Assembly: GCA_963826035.1 (NCBI GenBank)
Contig: CAWGVZ010000001.1
Span: forward strand, 806,001 to 870,000
Source: Actinophytocola sp963826035
Lineage (GTDB): Bacteria; Actinomycetota; Actinomycetes; Mycobacteriales; Pseudonocardiaceae
Reading direction: 5' to 3'
Length of the DNA: 64,000 bases
Positions 54,233 through 61,547 of this stretch are shown here, one piece after another. Under the pieces are notes generated by a model. The model did no database searches, was not told the origin of the DNA, and saw only the letters and a program-made list of their open reading frames with translations. The translations under genes and the position numbers were made by a program. Each line of letters begins with the position of its first letter. The first letter of the stretch is position 1.

Positions 54233-54393
54233 TGTCGCGTGATCCGGTTCCTTTGCGTCCGCTGTGGATCCAGGTGGTTCCTGGCAAGGCGGAGGAAAGC
54301 CGCTCGTGCTGGATGTACCTGGGCTTTCGCCAGCGCGGTCAGGGGTCGCGTTGGCCGCAGCGGCGTAAAGATTTCAGGGTCACGCGACACTAG
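54229..54393. mobile_element. MITE-like element B
   Basis: 165 bp. Ends CTAGTGTCGCGTGATCC and GGGTCACGCGACACTAG match 16 of 17 as inverted repeats; weaker similarity extends to about 34 bp. No coding sequence. Confidence 0.7.
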
Positions 54394-54438
54394 TCCCGAA
54401 CGGCGGCCGAACCACTTCGGATTCGGCTGCCGGGGGTG

Positions 54439-55299
54439 TCACGCGTGCGGGCAGGTGTTGCGGTACTCCTCGATGTCGCTGTCGTTCGGGGCCGGGCAGA
54501 GGAACTGTTCGTAGCGGGTGTCGTTGTCCACGAACCGCTTCAGCCACGAGATCGTGTACTTCGCCATGGTGGTGTTCGGGCTCTGCGGGAAGAAGTGGCT
54601 CGCCCCGTTCAGTTCCAGATAGGCCTTCTCCGACGCGGCGGGAATGGAGTTGTAGAACGGAACGGCGTGCGAGGACACCGACGCCACCGAGTCGTTCTCC
54701 CCGCCGACGATGAACGTCGGCACCCGGACATCCGACCAGGACTTGGTCGAGTGCCAGGGTGCGAGCGGTACGGCCGCCTGCAGCGTTGGCCGCTCGTCGG
54801 CCGCCGCCAGGGAGCCGCCGCCGCCCATCGAGTGGCCGGCCACCGCCAATCGGGACGCGTCGATCCGGCTGCGGACGGTGCTGCGTTCGGTCAGGTACGC
54901 CAATGCGGCCAGCAGTTGGTCACCGCGGCTGTTCGGCTGGTCGTAGATGCTGTTCGTGTCGATGATGATCACCACGAAGCCCTGCGACGCGAGGCGTGGT
55001 CCCAGCCATGCCAGGCTCGACTGCGTGGCCGTGAAGCCGGGGGAGACGGCGATCGCGCCGAACGTGCCCTCGGCCGTGCTGGTCGGGTAGTAGATGGTGC
55101 CGCCGCCGAAACCCGTGGCCACCAGGCGCGACACGCTGGTCTCCGAGGTGGCGAACGGGCCGCGCGACGCCTCGATGCTGCTCTCCGTCGGATCCGGGCC
55201 GCGCTCGTACGGGTTCTCCTGCGCGACGGCCTGCGGTGCGGACAGCCCGGCGCCGATCACCAGCGCCGTCACCAGTCCGCAGAGGGATCTCAGTCTCAT
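54439..55299 (-). CDS. secreted cutinase/PET-hydrolase-like polyesterase
   Basis: 286 residues from ATG 55299 (GAGGAG upstream) with a signal peptide ending near APQAVAQ. The mature chain closely follows the actinobacterial cutinase pattern (Thermobifida type): GTIYYPTSTAEGTFGAIAVS, PGFTATQSSLAWLGPRLAS, nucleophile Ser in GHSMGGGGSL, PWHSTKSW, Asp in GGENDSVASV, His in GASHFFP, and the C-terminal disulfide pair FLCP / NTCP. The Tyr of the usual GYTGTQ is Phe here. Expected to hydrolyse cutin and other polyesters; activity on PET is possible but cannot be read from sequence. Confidence 0.88.
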   Translation of the reverse strand: MRLRSLCGLVTALVIGAGLSAPQAVAQENPYERGPDPTESSIEASRGPFATSETSVSRLVATGFGGGTIYYPTSTAEGTFGAIAVSPGFTATQSSLAWLGPRLASQGFVVIIIDTNSIYDQPNSRGDQLLAALAYLTERSTVRSRIDASRLAVAGHSMGGGGSLAAADERPTLQAAVPLAPWHSTKSWSDVRVPTFIVGGENDSVASVSSHAVPFYNSIPAASEKAYLELNGASHFFPQSPNTTMAKYTISWLKRFVDNDTRYEQFLCPAPNDSDIEEYRNTCPHA

Positions 55300-55422
55300 C
55301 GGTAACCTCTCCTCGTCGAGAGTGCGTGTTCGAACGATTACCGACTGTGTCAATCGAATGGCCCGGCGCGCATCGGCGGAACAGCCAGAAAACCTTGTGC
55401 GGCGCGCTCGATCTGGCACTCG

Positions 55423-55480
55423 ATGCAGGGAAAGCGTCGTTCACTGCGGTCAACGCAGGGAAGGCGTCGTTCCAGGCATG
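55423..55480. repeat. intergenic GGCGTCGTTCC double repeat, copy 2
   Basis: GGGAAAGCGTCGTTCACTGC, then a spacer GGTCAAC, then GCAGGGAAGGCGTCGTTCC and AGGCATG. Lies 20 bp beyond the DUF1772 stop, in the 5' flank of the polyesterase gene. Confidence 0.8.
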
Positions 55481-55500
55481 CCCACGCCGGGCGTGACCCG

Positions 55501-55950
55501 CTAGGCGACCGCGCCCACGATGCAGCCGAAGGCCGCGATACCAAGAAGCGTGCGGCCGTAGTGAAACCTGCGCCAGACGATCCGGAGCCGGTCGGCTCCG
55601 GCGGGTGGCTCGCCTTCGGGCAGTCGGCGGAACCGGATGTTGATGGGCTCGGCCACGGCCAGCGAGCTGACGATGATCACCCCGAGGAGCGCGACGGCCG
55701 TCCAGGTGAGCGTCGCCGCGCGACCCGATGCGTTGAGGGCGAACAACAACGCGCCGACGCCGGTCAGCGCGCCGAGGATCGGCAACATGGGATCGACCCG
55801 CGCGAGGGACCGGCGGAAGTCGACCGCGTACTGCTCAACCGGCATCCGCCGCCACAGGTTGGTCCGCTCGACGGCCACCACCAGGATGCCGCCCGCGAAC
55901 AACCCACCGGCACCGAGCATCAGCCACGAACCGAGCTGGGTGAGGGTCAT
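55501..55950 (-). CDS. DUF1772-like membrane protein
   Basis: 149 residues from ATG 55950, four TM segments (LGSWLMLGAGGLFAGGILVV, MLPILGALTGVGALLFAL, LTWTAVALLGVIIVSSLAV, LLGIAAFGCIVGAVA). The loop VERTNLWRRMPVEQYAVDFR matches the DUF1772/anthrone-oxygenase-like family. Function in this organism unknown. Confidence 0.78.
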   Translation of the reverse strand: MTLTQLGSWLMLGAGGLFAGGILVVAVERTNLWRRMPVEQYAVDFRRSLARVDPMLPILGALTGVGALLFALNASGRAATLTWTAVALLGVIIVSSLAVAEPINIRFRRLPEGEPPAGADRLRIVWRRFHYGRTLLGIAAFGCIVGAVA

Positions 55951-56022
55951 GGAACGATGATCCACCACGGAAAACCGTCGGCGCGCGAGTCTCCAGGTGG
56001 CCTCGACCGGGTCTCCGGTCGT

Positions 56023-56886
56023 TCACACGGTCGCGCGCGCGTCCTCGGGCACCGGTTGGACAACGGCGTCGTCGCGGGCGCGGGCCAACTGCGCCACCCC
56101 GTAGCCGGCGAGCAGCGCACAGACGACGGCCAGGGAGATCTCGACCGGCGAGGTGGCGAGGGTTTCGCCGAGGAGCACCACACCGATGGCGGTGGCGCTG
56201 GCGGGGTTCACGAGGTTCGTCACGGCCAGGGGCGCGCCGAGCCCCCTGCGGTACGAGCGCTGGGTGAGGATGGTCGCGACGATGGCGAAGACGGCGACCG
56301 CCAGCATGGCCACGATCGTGATGGGCTGGATGAGCACACCCGCGCCGCCGTCGCCCACGGTCACCACGATGGTCTGGCACAGGGCCGAGCAGACGGAGAA
56401 GGCCACCCCACCGGCCACGGCCTCCCAGAGCGTCGACGCTTCCGGGCGCCGTCCCCGGAGCGCGAGGAGAGCGACGAAGACGGTGGTGGCGGCGATCAGG
56501 GCGAGGAGCTCTCCGGACGCGAGCGTCTGGCCGGCACCGGCCGTGGTGATGATCATGGTGAGACCCGCGAGGCCGATCACCGTGTAGGTCATGCCGGTCA
56601 GCTCGAGCCTGGTCACCTTGCGCCGCGCGGTCATGGCGGCCAGGGGGACGGCGATGACGAGCGTGAGCACCCCGAGCGGCTGGATCAGCGACAGTGGCCC
56701 GAACGCGAGAGAGGTGACGTGCAGCGCGGCGCCGAGCCCGTTGAGCGCGAGCGCAAGCCACAACTGCGGGACGCGAGCAAGCTCGGCGACCGTGAGATGC
56801 GCGTGGCGGGCCTGGAGGAGCGCGGCGGTCGCGTAGGCTATGGAAACCGCGACGCAGAGCGCGATGGTGATCATCAGGTCGGTCAC
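56023..56886 (-). CDS. DMT/EamA-like transporter
   Basis: 287 residues from GTG 56886 (ATG 56874 alternative). About nine to ten TM helices, e.g. IALCVAVSIAYATAALLQA, LIQPLGVLTLVIAVPLAA, ITIVAMLAVAVFAIVATIL, SLAVVCALLAGYGVAQL. The NPASATAIGVVLLGE turn is typical of the C-terminal EamA half. Substrate unknown. Confidence 0.8.
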   Translation of the reverse strand: MTDLMITIALCVAVSIAYATAALLQARHAHLTVAELARVPQLWLALALNGLGAALHVTSLAFGPLSLIQPLGVLTLVIAVPLAAMTARRKVTRLELTGMTYTVIGLAGLTMIITTAGAGQTLASGELLALIAATTVFVALLALRGRRPEASTLWEAVAGGVAFSVCSALCQTIVVTVGDGGAGVLIQPITIVAMLAVAVFAIVATILTQRSYRRGLGAPLAVTNLVNPASATAIGVVLLGETLATSPVEISLAVVCALLAGYGVAQLARARDDAVVQPVPEDARATV

Positions 56887-57142
56887 GGCAAGCAGTCAAT
56901 CTCTCGGTTCGCCCGACGGAACGGGTGTCTCCCCAGCGTCCGCGATCGGACATGCCGAGAGCCTGATACCGGCGTACCAGGCCTACGCCCAGAGTAGCGC
57001 CCCCGCGGATCACGGCGACGGCGGTTTGAACCGATCGTGTCGACGATCACCTGCTGTCACAATTTGAACCTCCCTTGGACGAGGGACCCATCGTGTTAGC
57101 GTCGCTGCTGCTCGATTCACCGTATGTGTGCAAAGGGAGACC
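56887..57142. other. divergent intergenic region before the toxin locus
   Basis: 256 bp between divergent genes. Nothing more specific is visible; an inverted CCTCCCTTGGACGAGGG lies at 57068-57084. Confidence 0.4.
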
Positions 57143-57589
57143 ATGGACGACCGTGTCCTGAGTCCGGACCAAGCCCGGGAACGCCTCGATGCGTGGAAGG
57201 GCCGGATCGACAAACTGGCGGCCGACACGAAGGCCATGAGCGACCAGTTCCAGGATCTGCAGGTCACCCGCCGCGATCCCAAGGGGATGGCCGAGGTCAC
57301 CGTCGACTCCGGTGGATCGCTGGTCAATCTGCGACTCACCCGCGAGATCGAGCACGCGGAACCGGACGCCGTCGCCCGCGCGATCATGGACACCGTCCGC
57401 GCGGCGAAGGCCGAACTGGCCGACCGCTCGCAGGAGATCATCGCGGAGACCGTCGGCACCGAGTCGGCCGCGGCGCGGGCCATCGCCGCGCGGGTCGGCC
57501 AACATCTGCGCGGCGAGGACGGAACCGATGAGGCCGACGACGAGTCCGATGACATCGGAGACTCCGGTGACGAACTGACCTGGAAGTGA
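57143..57589 (+). CDS. YbaB/EbfC-family DNA-binding protein
   Basis: 148 residues from ATG 57143. Coiled N-terminal helix (RERLDAWKGRIDKLAADTKA), beta strand VTVDSGGSLVNLRL and C-terminal helix fit YbaB. The acidic tail (about 25 residues, rich in Asp and Glu) is common in copies that precede type VII secretion substrates in actinobacteria. It is the first gene of the toxin locus, 3 bp before the next. Confidence 0.8.
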   Translation: MDDRVLSPDQARERLDAWKGRIDKLAADTKAMSDQFQDLQVTRRDPKGMAEVTVDSGGSLVNLRLTREIEHAEPDAVARAIMDTVRAAKAELADRSQEIIAETVGTESAAARAIAARVGQHLRGEDGTDEADDESDDIGDSGDELTWK

Positions 57590-57592
57590 CCG

Positions 57593-57898
57593 ATGGACGG
57601 CTTTGACGTTGACGTGGCACAGCTCCGGACGCACGCCGGCAGCATCGAGGGGCTGCGGGACCGGTTCGGCGCGGTCAAGACGGCCAGCGCGAACATCGCG
57701 CAGAACGACGAGGCCTACGGGTTGCTGTGCGGGTGGATCGCCGGGGTCCTGGAAGGCCGGCACACCAGGCAGGACGAGCTGATCGCCTACGTCGAGGAGA
57801 ACCTCACGCTGTGCGCCGAGGCCCTCCGGGCGACGGCCGACGACTACGAGACCCAGGACACCGCGTTCGGCGACAACTTCGACCGGATCATCCGCTAG
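57593..57898 (+). CDS. EspC-like / WXG100-related secretion protein
   Basis: 101 residues forming a helical hairpin: DVAQLRTHAGSIEGLRDRFG, then AYGLLCGWIAGVLEGRH in place of the WXG turn, then LCAEALRATADDYETQDTAF. Resembles the ESX-1 EspC/PF10824 group, whose members are secreted or act as chaperone partners of WXG toxins. Two Cys are unusual for the family. Confidence 0.75.
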   Translation: MDGFDVDVAQLRTHAGSIEGLRDRFGAVKTASANIAQNDEAYGLLCGWIAGVLEGRHTRQDELIAYVEENLTLCAEALRATADDYETQDTAFGDNFDRIIR

Positions 57899-57913
57899 CA
57901 GGAAGCAACCCCC

Positions 57914-58615
57914 ATGACCGACAACTCGCTGATCGCCCCGGTCGAGTCCTCCCGGGAGGTATGGACCGGTTCCGGCCTCGCCGAGGGCGTCGAGGGCCTG
58001 GTCGACGCCATCAAGAGCGAGGGCTGGGTCGACGACGTGCTCGCCGGCGTCGGACTCGCTGTCGAGGTCGGCGCGTCGGCCATCGACCCGATCAGCGCGC
58101 TGCTGGCCAACGGCCTCGGCTGGGCCATGGAGTACTTCGACCCGCTGCGGCAGATGCTCGACGAACTGACGGGGATGCCCGACGTGGTCGCCGCGCATGC
58201 CGCCACGTGGAACAACATGGCCACCGAACTGGCGTCCATGTCGGCCGACCTGAAGACGGAGCTGGAGACCGGCGTCTCCTCGTGGCAGGGCACGGCCGCG
58301 GACACGTACGTCCGCATGATGGGCAACAACGTGGAGGCCATCGGCGGGCTCGGCGCGATCTCGGCGGCCATGGCGGCGGCCACCGAGGGCGCCGGCGGTC
58401 TGGTGCAGATGACCCGCGAGATCGTGCGCGACCTGATCGCCGACCTGGTGGCCAGGGTGATCGTGTGGGCGGCCGAGGCGATCTTCGTGGTGACCATCCC
58501 GGTGATCGCCGCCCAGATCGTCGCGGCCGTGGTCAAGTGGGTCGGCCGCATCCTCCAGTACACGACGGGCCTGATCGACAGCCTGACCAACCTCAGCAAA
58601 CTCCTCAACGGGTAG
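57914..58615 (+). CDS. WXG100-domain secretion partner with membrane hairpin
   Basis: 233 residues. N-terminal 80 residues precede a WXG-type hairpin (VAAHAATWNNMATELASM and SSWQGTAADTYVRMMG). C-terminal segments VIVWAAEAIFVVTIPVIAA and AAVVKWVGRILQY could span a membrane. In polymorphic toxins the WXG/PPE part and toxin are often fused; here the toxin follows as a separate gene 6 bp away. Confidence 0.75.
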   Translation: MTDNSLIAPVESSREVWTGSGLAEGVEGLVDAIKSEGWVDDVLAGVGLAVEVGASAIDPISALLANGLGWAMEYFDPLRQMLDELTGMPDVVAAHAATWNNMATELASMSADLKTELETGVSSWQGTAADTYVRMMGNNVEAIGGLGAISAAMAAATEGAGGLVQMTREIVRDLIADLVARVIVWAAEAIFVVTIPVIAAQIVAAVVKWVGRILQYTTGLIDSLTNLSKLLNG

Positions 58616-58621
58616 GCACAC

Positions 58622-59293
58622 GTGACCCCCAAACCCAGGTCGCCCGGCGGCAACAACGACCCGAACGGCGACGGGACACCCGGCGACGGCAACTCGGGCG
58701 ACGGCACAGACGGCAAACCGTCTCAGAGTCATGGCTCGATCGATGCGAGTTCGAGCATCTCCAACGCCCAGGACGCGACCAACGACGTCGCGGACCACGG
58801 CCGGCCGTCCGGCAGCGGCAAGCCGGGCGAACCGACCACGCCGACGCCGACGACCCCGACGGGCACCCAGCCCTCCGGGCAGCCCGACCCGAACGCCACG
58901 CCCGGCGGCACGCCCAGCGAAGAACCTGGTGCGAGCCCGAAAAAGCAGGAGGGTCTCCGCATCGAGAACGACTCGGCCACCATCCTCGCGAGAGCCGGTT
59001 ACAAGATCAGCCAGAACACCGGCGAAAAGGGTGCGAACGGCACGAGCGACCCCGACTACAACATGGAGGGCAAGCTGTGGGACTGCTACGCGCCGAGCAG
59101 TGAGAAGCGGGACAGCGTCCGCGGCGAGCTTCGGGACAAGGTCAAGAAGCAGTCTGGCAGTATCGTCATCAACATGGAACGCAGCCCGATGTCGGTCGAC
59201 GAGATGAAGGCCCTCCTCCCGCACGTCAAGGGACTCGAAGAGGCCAAGATCATCGACAAGAACGGCAACATCATCGATGCGTTTCCCCAGTAA
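58622..59293 (+). CDS. polymorphic toxin, CdiA-tRNase-like C-terminal domain
   Basis: 223 residues from GTG 58622. Residues 1-105 are a Pro/Gly/Asn/Thr-rich linker (GDGTPGDGNSGDGTDG, PTTPTPTTPTGTQ). Residues about 110-223 resemble the CdiA C-terminal tRNA nuclease group: IENDSATILARAGYKISQN, PDYNMEGKLWDCYAPSSEK, RDKVKKQSGSIVINM. The Glu of MEGK and Asp of WDCY, with a following Lys, fit a PD-(D/E)xK-like site. Expected to cleave tRNA in competing cells; specificity unknown. Confidence 0.72.
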   Translation: MTPKPRSPGGNNDPNGDGTPGDGNSGDGTDGKPSQSHGSIDASSSISNAQDATNDVADHGRPSGSGKPGEPTTPTPTTPTGTQPSGQPDPNATPGGTPSEEPGASPKKQEGLRIENDSATILARAGYKISQNTGEKGANGTSDPDYNMEGKLWDCYAPSSEKRDSVRGELRDKVKKQSGSIVINMERSPMSVDEMKALLPHVKGLEEAKIIDKNGNIIDAFPQ

Positions 59294-59309
59294 CGGCAGG
59301 ACGTGACCC

Positions 59310-59753
59310 GTGTCTATCACCTACAAGCTCGAGCTGGGAGCGCCCGTCGCCCCGAGTGCGGTCCTGGGTGCCATGGTCGACGCCGGCCAGGGGATCCTCG
59401 ACACGTTCGGGGGTAGAAAGGGAACGCTGCGCGGCGGCGGCTGGTTCGACATCGACGTGGCCGAGTACGACCCACCCGACCCGGTGGAGACGGAGTTCGG
59501 CTTCGCGCCGACCATCAGCGTCTACTTCGGAATTGCCAAGTTCGGTGACTTCGAGGCCCAGGAGACCGACGTTCTGAAGCTGGCTCTCGGTGTCTTGGCA
59601 AGGATTCCCGGCGACGCGCTGGTCCATCTCGAACACGACGAGGTGTGGTTGCTGCGCCGCGGCGGCCGGCTCACGGTCAACGACAGCCTGTGGAAGCCGA
59701 ACCAGCTGGCCCTGCTGACCCAGCCGTACGAGCGCGCGCAGCTGGCGTTCTGA
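59310..59753 (+). CDS. candidate immunity protein (SitI3-like)
   Basis: 147 residues from GTG 59310, 16 bp after the toxin. The C-terminal half (ISVYFGIAKFGDFEAQETDV, VHLEHDEVWLLRRGGRLTVN) resembles the SitI3-type immunity family by its VWLLRRGG core. Position directly behind the toxin supports the role. Confidence 0.65.
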   Translation: MSITYKLELGAPVAPSAVLGAMVDAGQGILDTFGGRKGTLRGGGWFDIDVAEYDPPDPVETEFGFAPTISVYFGIAKFGDFEAQETDVLKLALGVLARIPGDALVHLEHDEVWLLRRGGRLTVNDSLWKPNQLALLTQPYERAQLAF

Positions 59754-59761
59754 TCACGAGC

Positions 59762-60583
59762 GTGCCCACCACGCCACCGCGGCCCGTCGACGTGGCCGCT
59801 CTGTTGCCCGGGATCCACGGTCGCGCCAGGGCGACGACCCGCCTGCACCCCCGGCCGGGCCGCCCGGCGGCGGGCCAGAGTTCTCTCGGCGGACCGCTCC
59901 TGTGGCCGGTGGGGGAGCCGTGGCCGGTGTGCGCCGAGCCGGCGACCCACGCGACCGTCTTCGGCGACCGACCGCCCGGCCCGATGGTCCCCGTGCTCCA
60001 GTTGTTCGCGGCCGACGTGCCCGGGGTGCCGTTCCCCGAGGGCACGGACCTGCTCCAGCTCCTGTGGTGTCCGACCGAGCACGAGACCGACGACATGTTC
60101 GAGCGGCCGTGGACGCGGATGACGCCCGTGTGCCGGGTGTTCTGGCGCGACTCGACGACCGTCGGACTGGTCGATCCGCGGCTGCCCGGTCCGGTCCCGG
60201 ACGAGGAGTTCGTGCCCCGGCCGTGCGTCCTGCGTCCCGAGGTGGTGGCCGACTACCCGCACGTGCTGGAGCTGACCCCCGACGAGCTGACCGAGGTGGT
60301 CGACAGCGGCGTCGACTACGACCAGCTCGGGCCGGCGCCCGGCGCCAAGGTCGGTGGGTGGGTGGAGTGGGCGCAGGACCGCGAGGTGCCGGCGTGCGAC
60401 CAGGGACACGAGATGGTCCACCTGGTCACCATCGCGTCGGTGGAGGACTGGGACAACTCGTGGACGCCGGCGCCGGACGCCGCCACCAACCCCACGGGCC
60501 TGATGATCGCCGACGGCGGCGGCTACCACGTCTTCACCTGCGTGACCTGTCCCGGCCGACCGGTCGCCGCCGTGAGCCAGTGA
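59762..60583 (+). CDS. DUF1963-like protein
   Basis: 273 residues from GTG 59762. The segments GGPLLWPVGEPWPVC, VPVLQLFAADVPGVPFPEGT and LLQLLWCPTEHE match the YwqG/DUF1963-type cytosolic fold. Such proteins occur often among toxin/immunity genes, so it may be another immunity-like gene, but this is inferred from position. A C-terminal CxxC (FTCVTCPG) is visible. Confidence 0.7.
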   Translation: MPTTPPRPVDVAALLPGIHGRARATTRLHPRPGRPAAGQSSLGGPLLWPVGEPWPVCAEPATHATVFGDRPPGPMVPVLQLFAADVPGVPFPEGTDLLQLLWCPTEHETDDMFERPWTRMTPVCRVFWRDSTTVGLVDPRLPGPVPDEEFVPRPCVLRPEVVADYPHVLELTPDELTEVVDSGVDYDQLGPAPGAKVGGWVEWAQDREVPACDQGHEMVHLVTIASVEDWDNSWTPAPDAATNPTGLMIADGGGYHVFTCVTCPGRPVAAVSQ

Positions 60584-60584
60584 C

Positions 60585-61085
60585 GTGTGGCTGTTAGGAG
60601 CGCTGGCCCGCTGGCTGGGTCGGTACCGCTGGCTGATGAGGCTGGCACCGGTGATCGTTCCGGTGGACCGGGCGCTGAACAGGGTGAGCGGTGGCCGGTT
60701 GAGCGTCGTCCGGCTGGCCGGACTGCCGTCGCTGCGACTGGTGACGCGGGGTCGCCGGACGGGCCTGACCAGGGCCAACGGCCTGCTGTACACCCCGTAC
60801 GGCGACAAGTACGTGGTGATCGGCTCGGGTTGGGGCCGGCCGCGTCATCCGGCGTGGACCCTCAACCTGGCGGCCGACCCGAACGCCACGGTCATCGTGC
60901 GTGGTCGGTCCATCCCGGTGGTCGCCCGCCGGGTCGACGGGCCGGAGCTGGTGGAGATCTGGTCGCTGGCCTTGCGGAACTGGCCGGGCTACGTGATGGA
61001 GCGGCGGCTCGCCGGTCGGGACTTCCGGGGTCTTCGTCCTCGAACACGCCGAGGCCCTCTTAACTTGATTCATTCCAGAAAATAG
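60585..61085 (+). CDS. Ddn-like deazaflavin (F420) nitroreductase, altered C-terminus
   Basis: 166 residues from GTG 60585. Split-barrel family features: SLRLVTRGRRTG, NGLLYTPYGDKYVVIGSGWG, HPAWTLNLAADPNATVIVRG, as in F420-dependent Ddn-type enzymes. The last 18 residues after GRDFR do not fit the family; the +1 frame there reads VFVLEHAEALLT and ends at TGA 61066-61068, the usual type of ending. One extra G in CCGGGGTC (about 61027-61030) explains this. Confidence 0.75.
   Translation: MWLLGALARWLGRYRWLMRLAPVIVPVDRALNRVSGGRLSVVRLAGLPSLRLVTRGRRTGLTRANGLLYTPYGDKYVVIGSGWGRPRHPAWTLNLAADPNATVIVRGRSIPVVARRVDGPELVEIWSLALRNWPGYVMERRLAGRDFRGLRPRTRRGPLNLIHSRK
61065..61083. promoter_or_regulatory. candidate FurA operator
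   Basis: AT-rich TTGATTCATTCCAGAAAAT just before the furA start, resembling Fur/PerR-type boxes (TTAGAATCATTCTAA-like). In actinobacteria FurA represses its own furA-katG operon. Confidence 0.4.
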
Positions 61086-61099
61086 GCCACACTCGGCCC

Positions 61100-61537
61100 G
61101 TGCCCACGACCACGGATCTCGAGCGCCTGTTGCGCGGGGTCTCGCTGCGGGTGACACGGCCTCGGGTGGCGGTGCTGTCCGCGGTTCACGATCGTCCGCA
61201 TGCCGACACCGAGTCGATCATCGATGTCGTGCGTGCGGAGCTCGGCACGGTGTCCCATCAGGCGGTCTACGACGTGTTGCGCGCGCTGACGACGGCCGGG
61301 TTGCTGCGGCGCATCGAGCCGCCGGGTTCGGTCGCGCGTTACGAGGCGCGGGTCGGCGACAACCACCACCACCTAGTGTGTCGGTCGTGCGGTGCCATAG
61401 TCGATGTCGACTGCGCCGTCGGCGATGCGCCGTGTTTGACCGCCTCGGAGGACCATGGGTTCGTCATCGACGAGGCCGAGGTCATCTACTGGGGCCTGTG
61501 CCCCGACTGCTTCACCGAGACAAGTTCACGTTCCTGA
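61100..61537 (+). CDS. furA: FurA-type peroxide/iron regulator
   Basis: 145 residues from GTG 61100. DNA-binding domain (VSLRVTRPRVAVLSAVHDRP, VSHQAVYDVLRALTTAGLL) and dimerisation/metal domain with HHHLVCRSCG and CPDC (structural Zn Cys). It lies 10 bp before katG, the arrangement known from mycobacteria and Streptomyces, where FurA represses katG and is relieved by peroxide. Confidence 0.93.
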   Translation: MPTTTDLERLLRGVSLRVTRPRVAVLSAVHDRPHADTESIIDVVRAELGTVSHQAVYDVLRALTTAGLLRRIEPPGSVARYEARVGDNHHHLVCRSCGAIVDVDCAVGDAPCLTASEDHGFVIDEAEVIYWGLCPDCFTETSSRS

Positions 61538-61547
61538 AAGGATTCCT

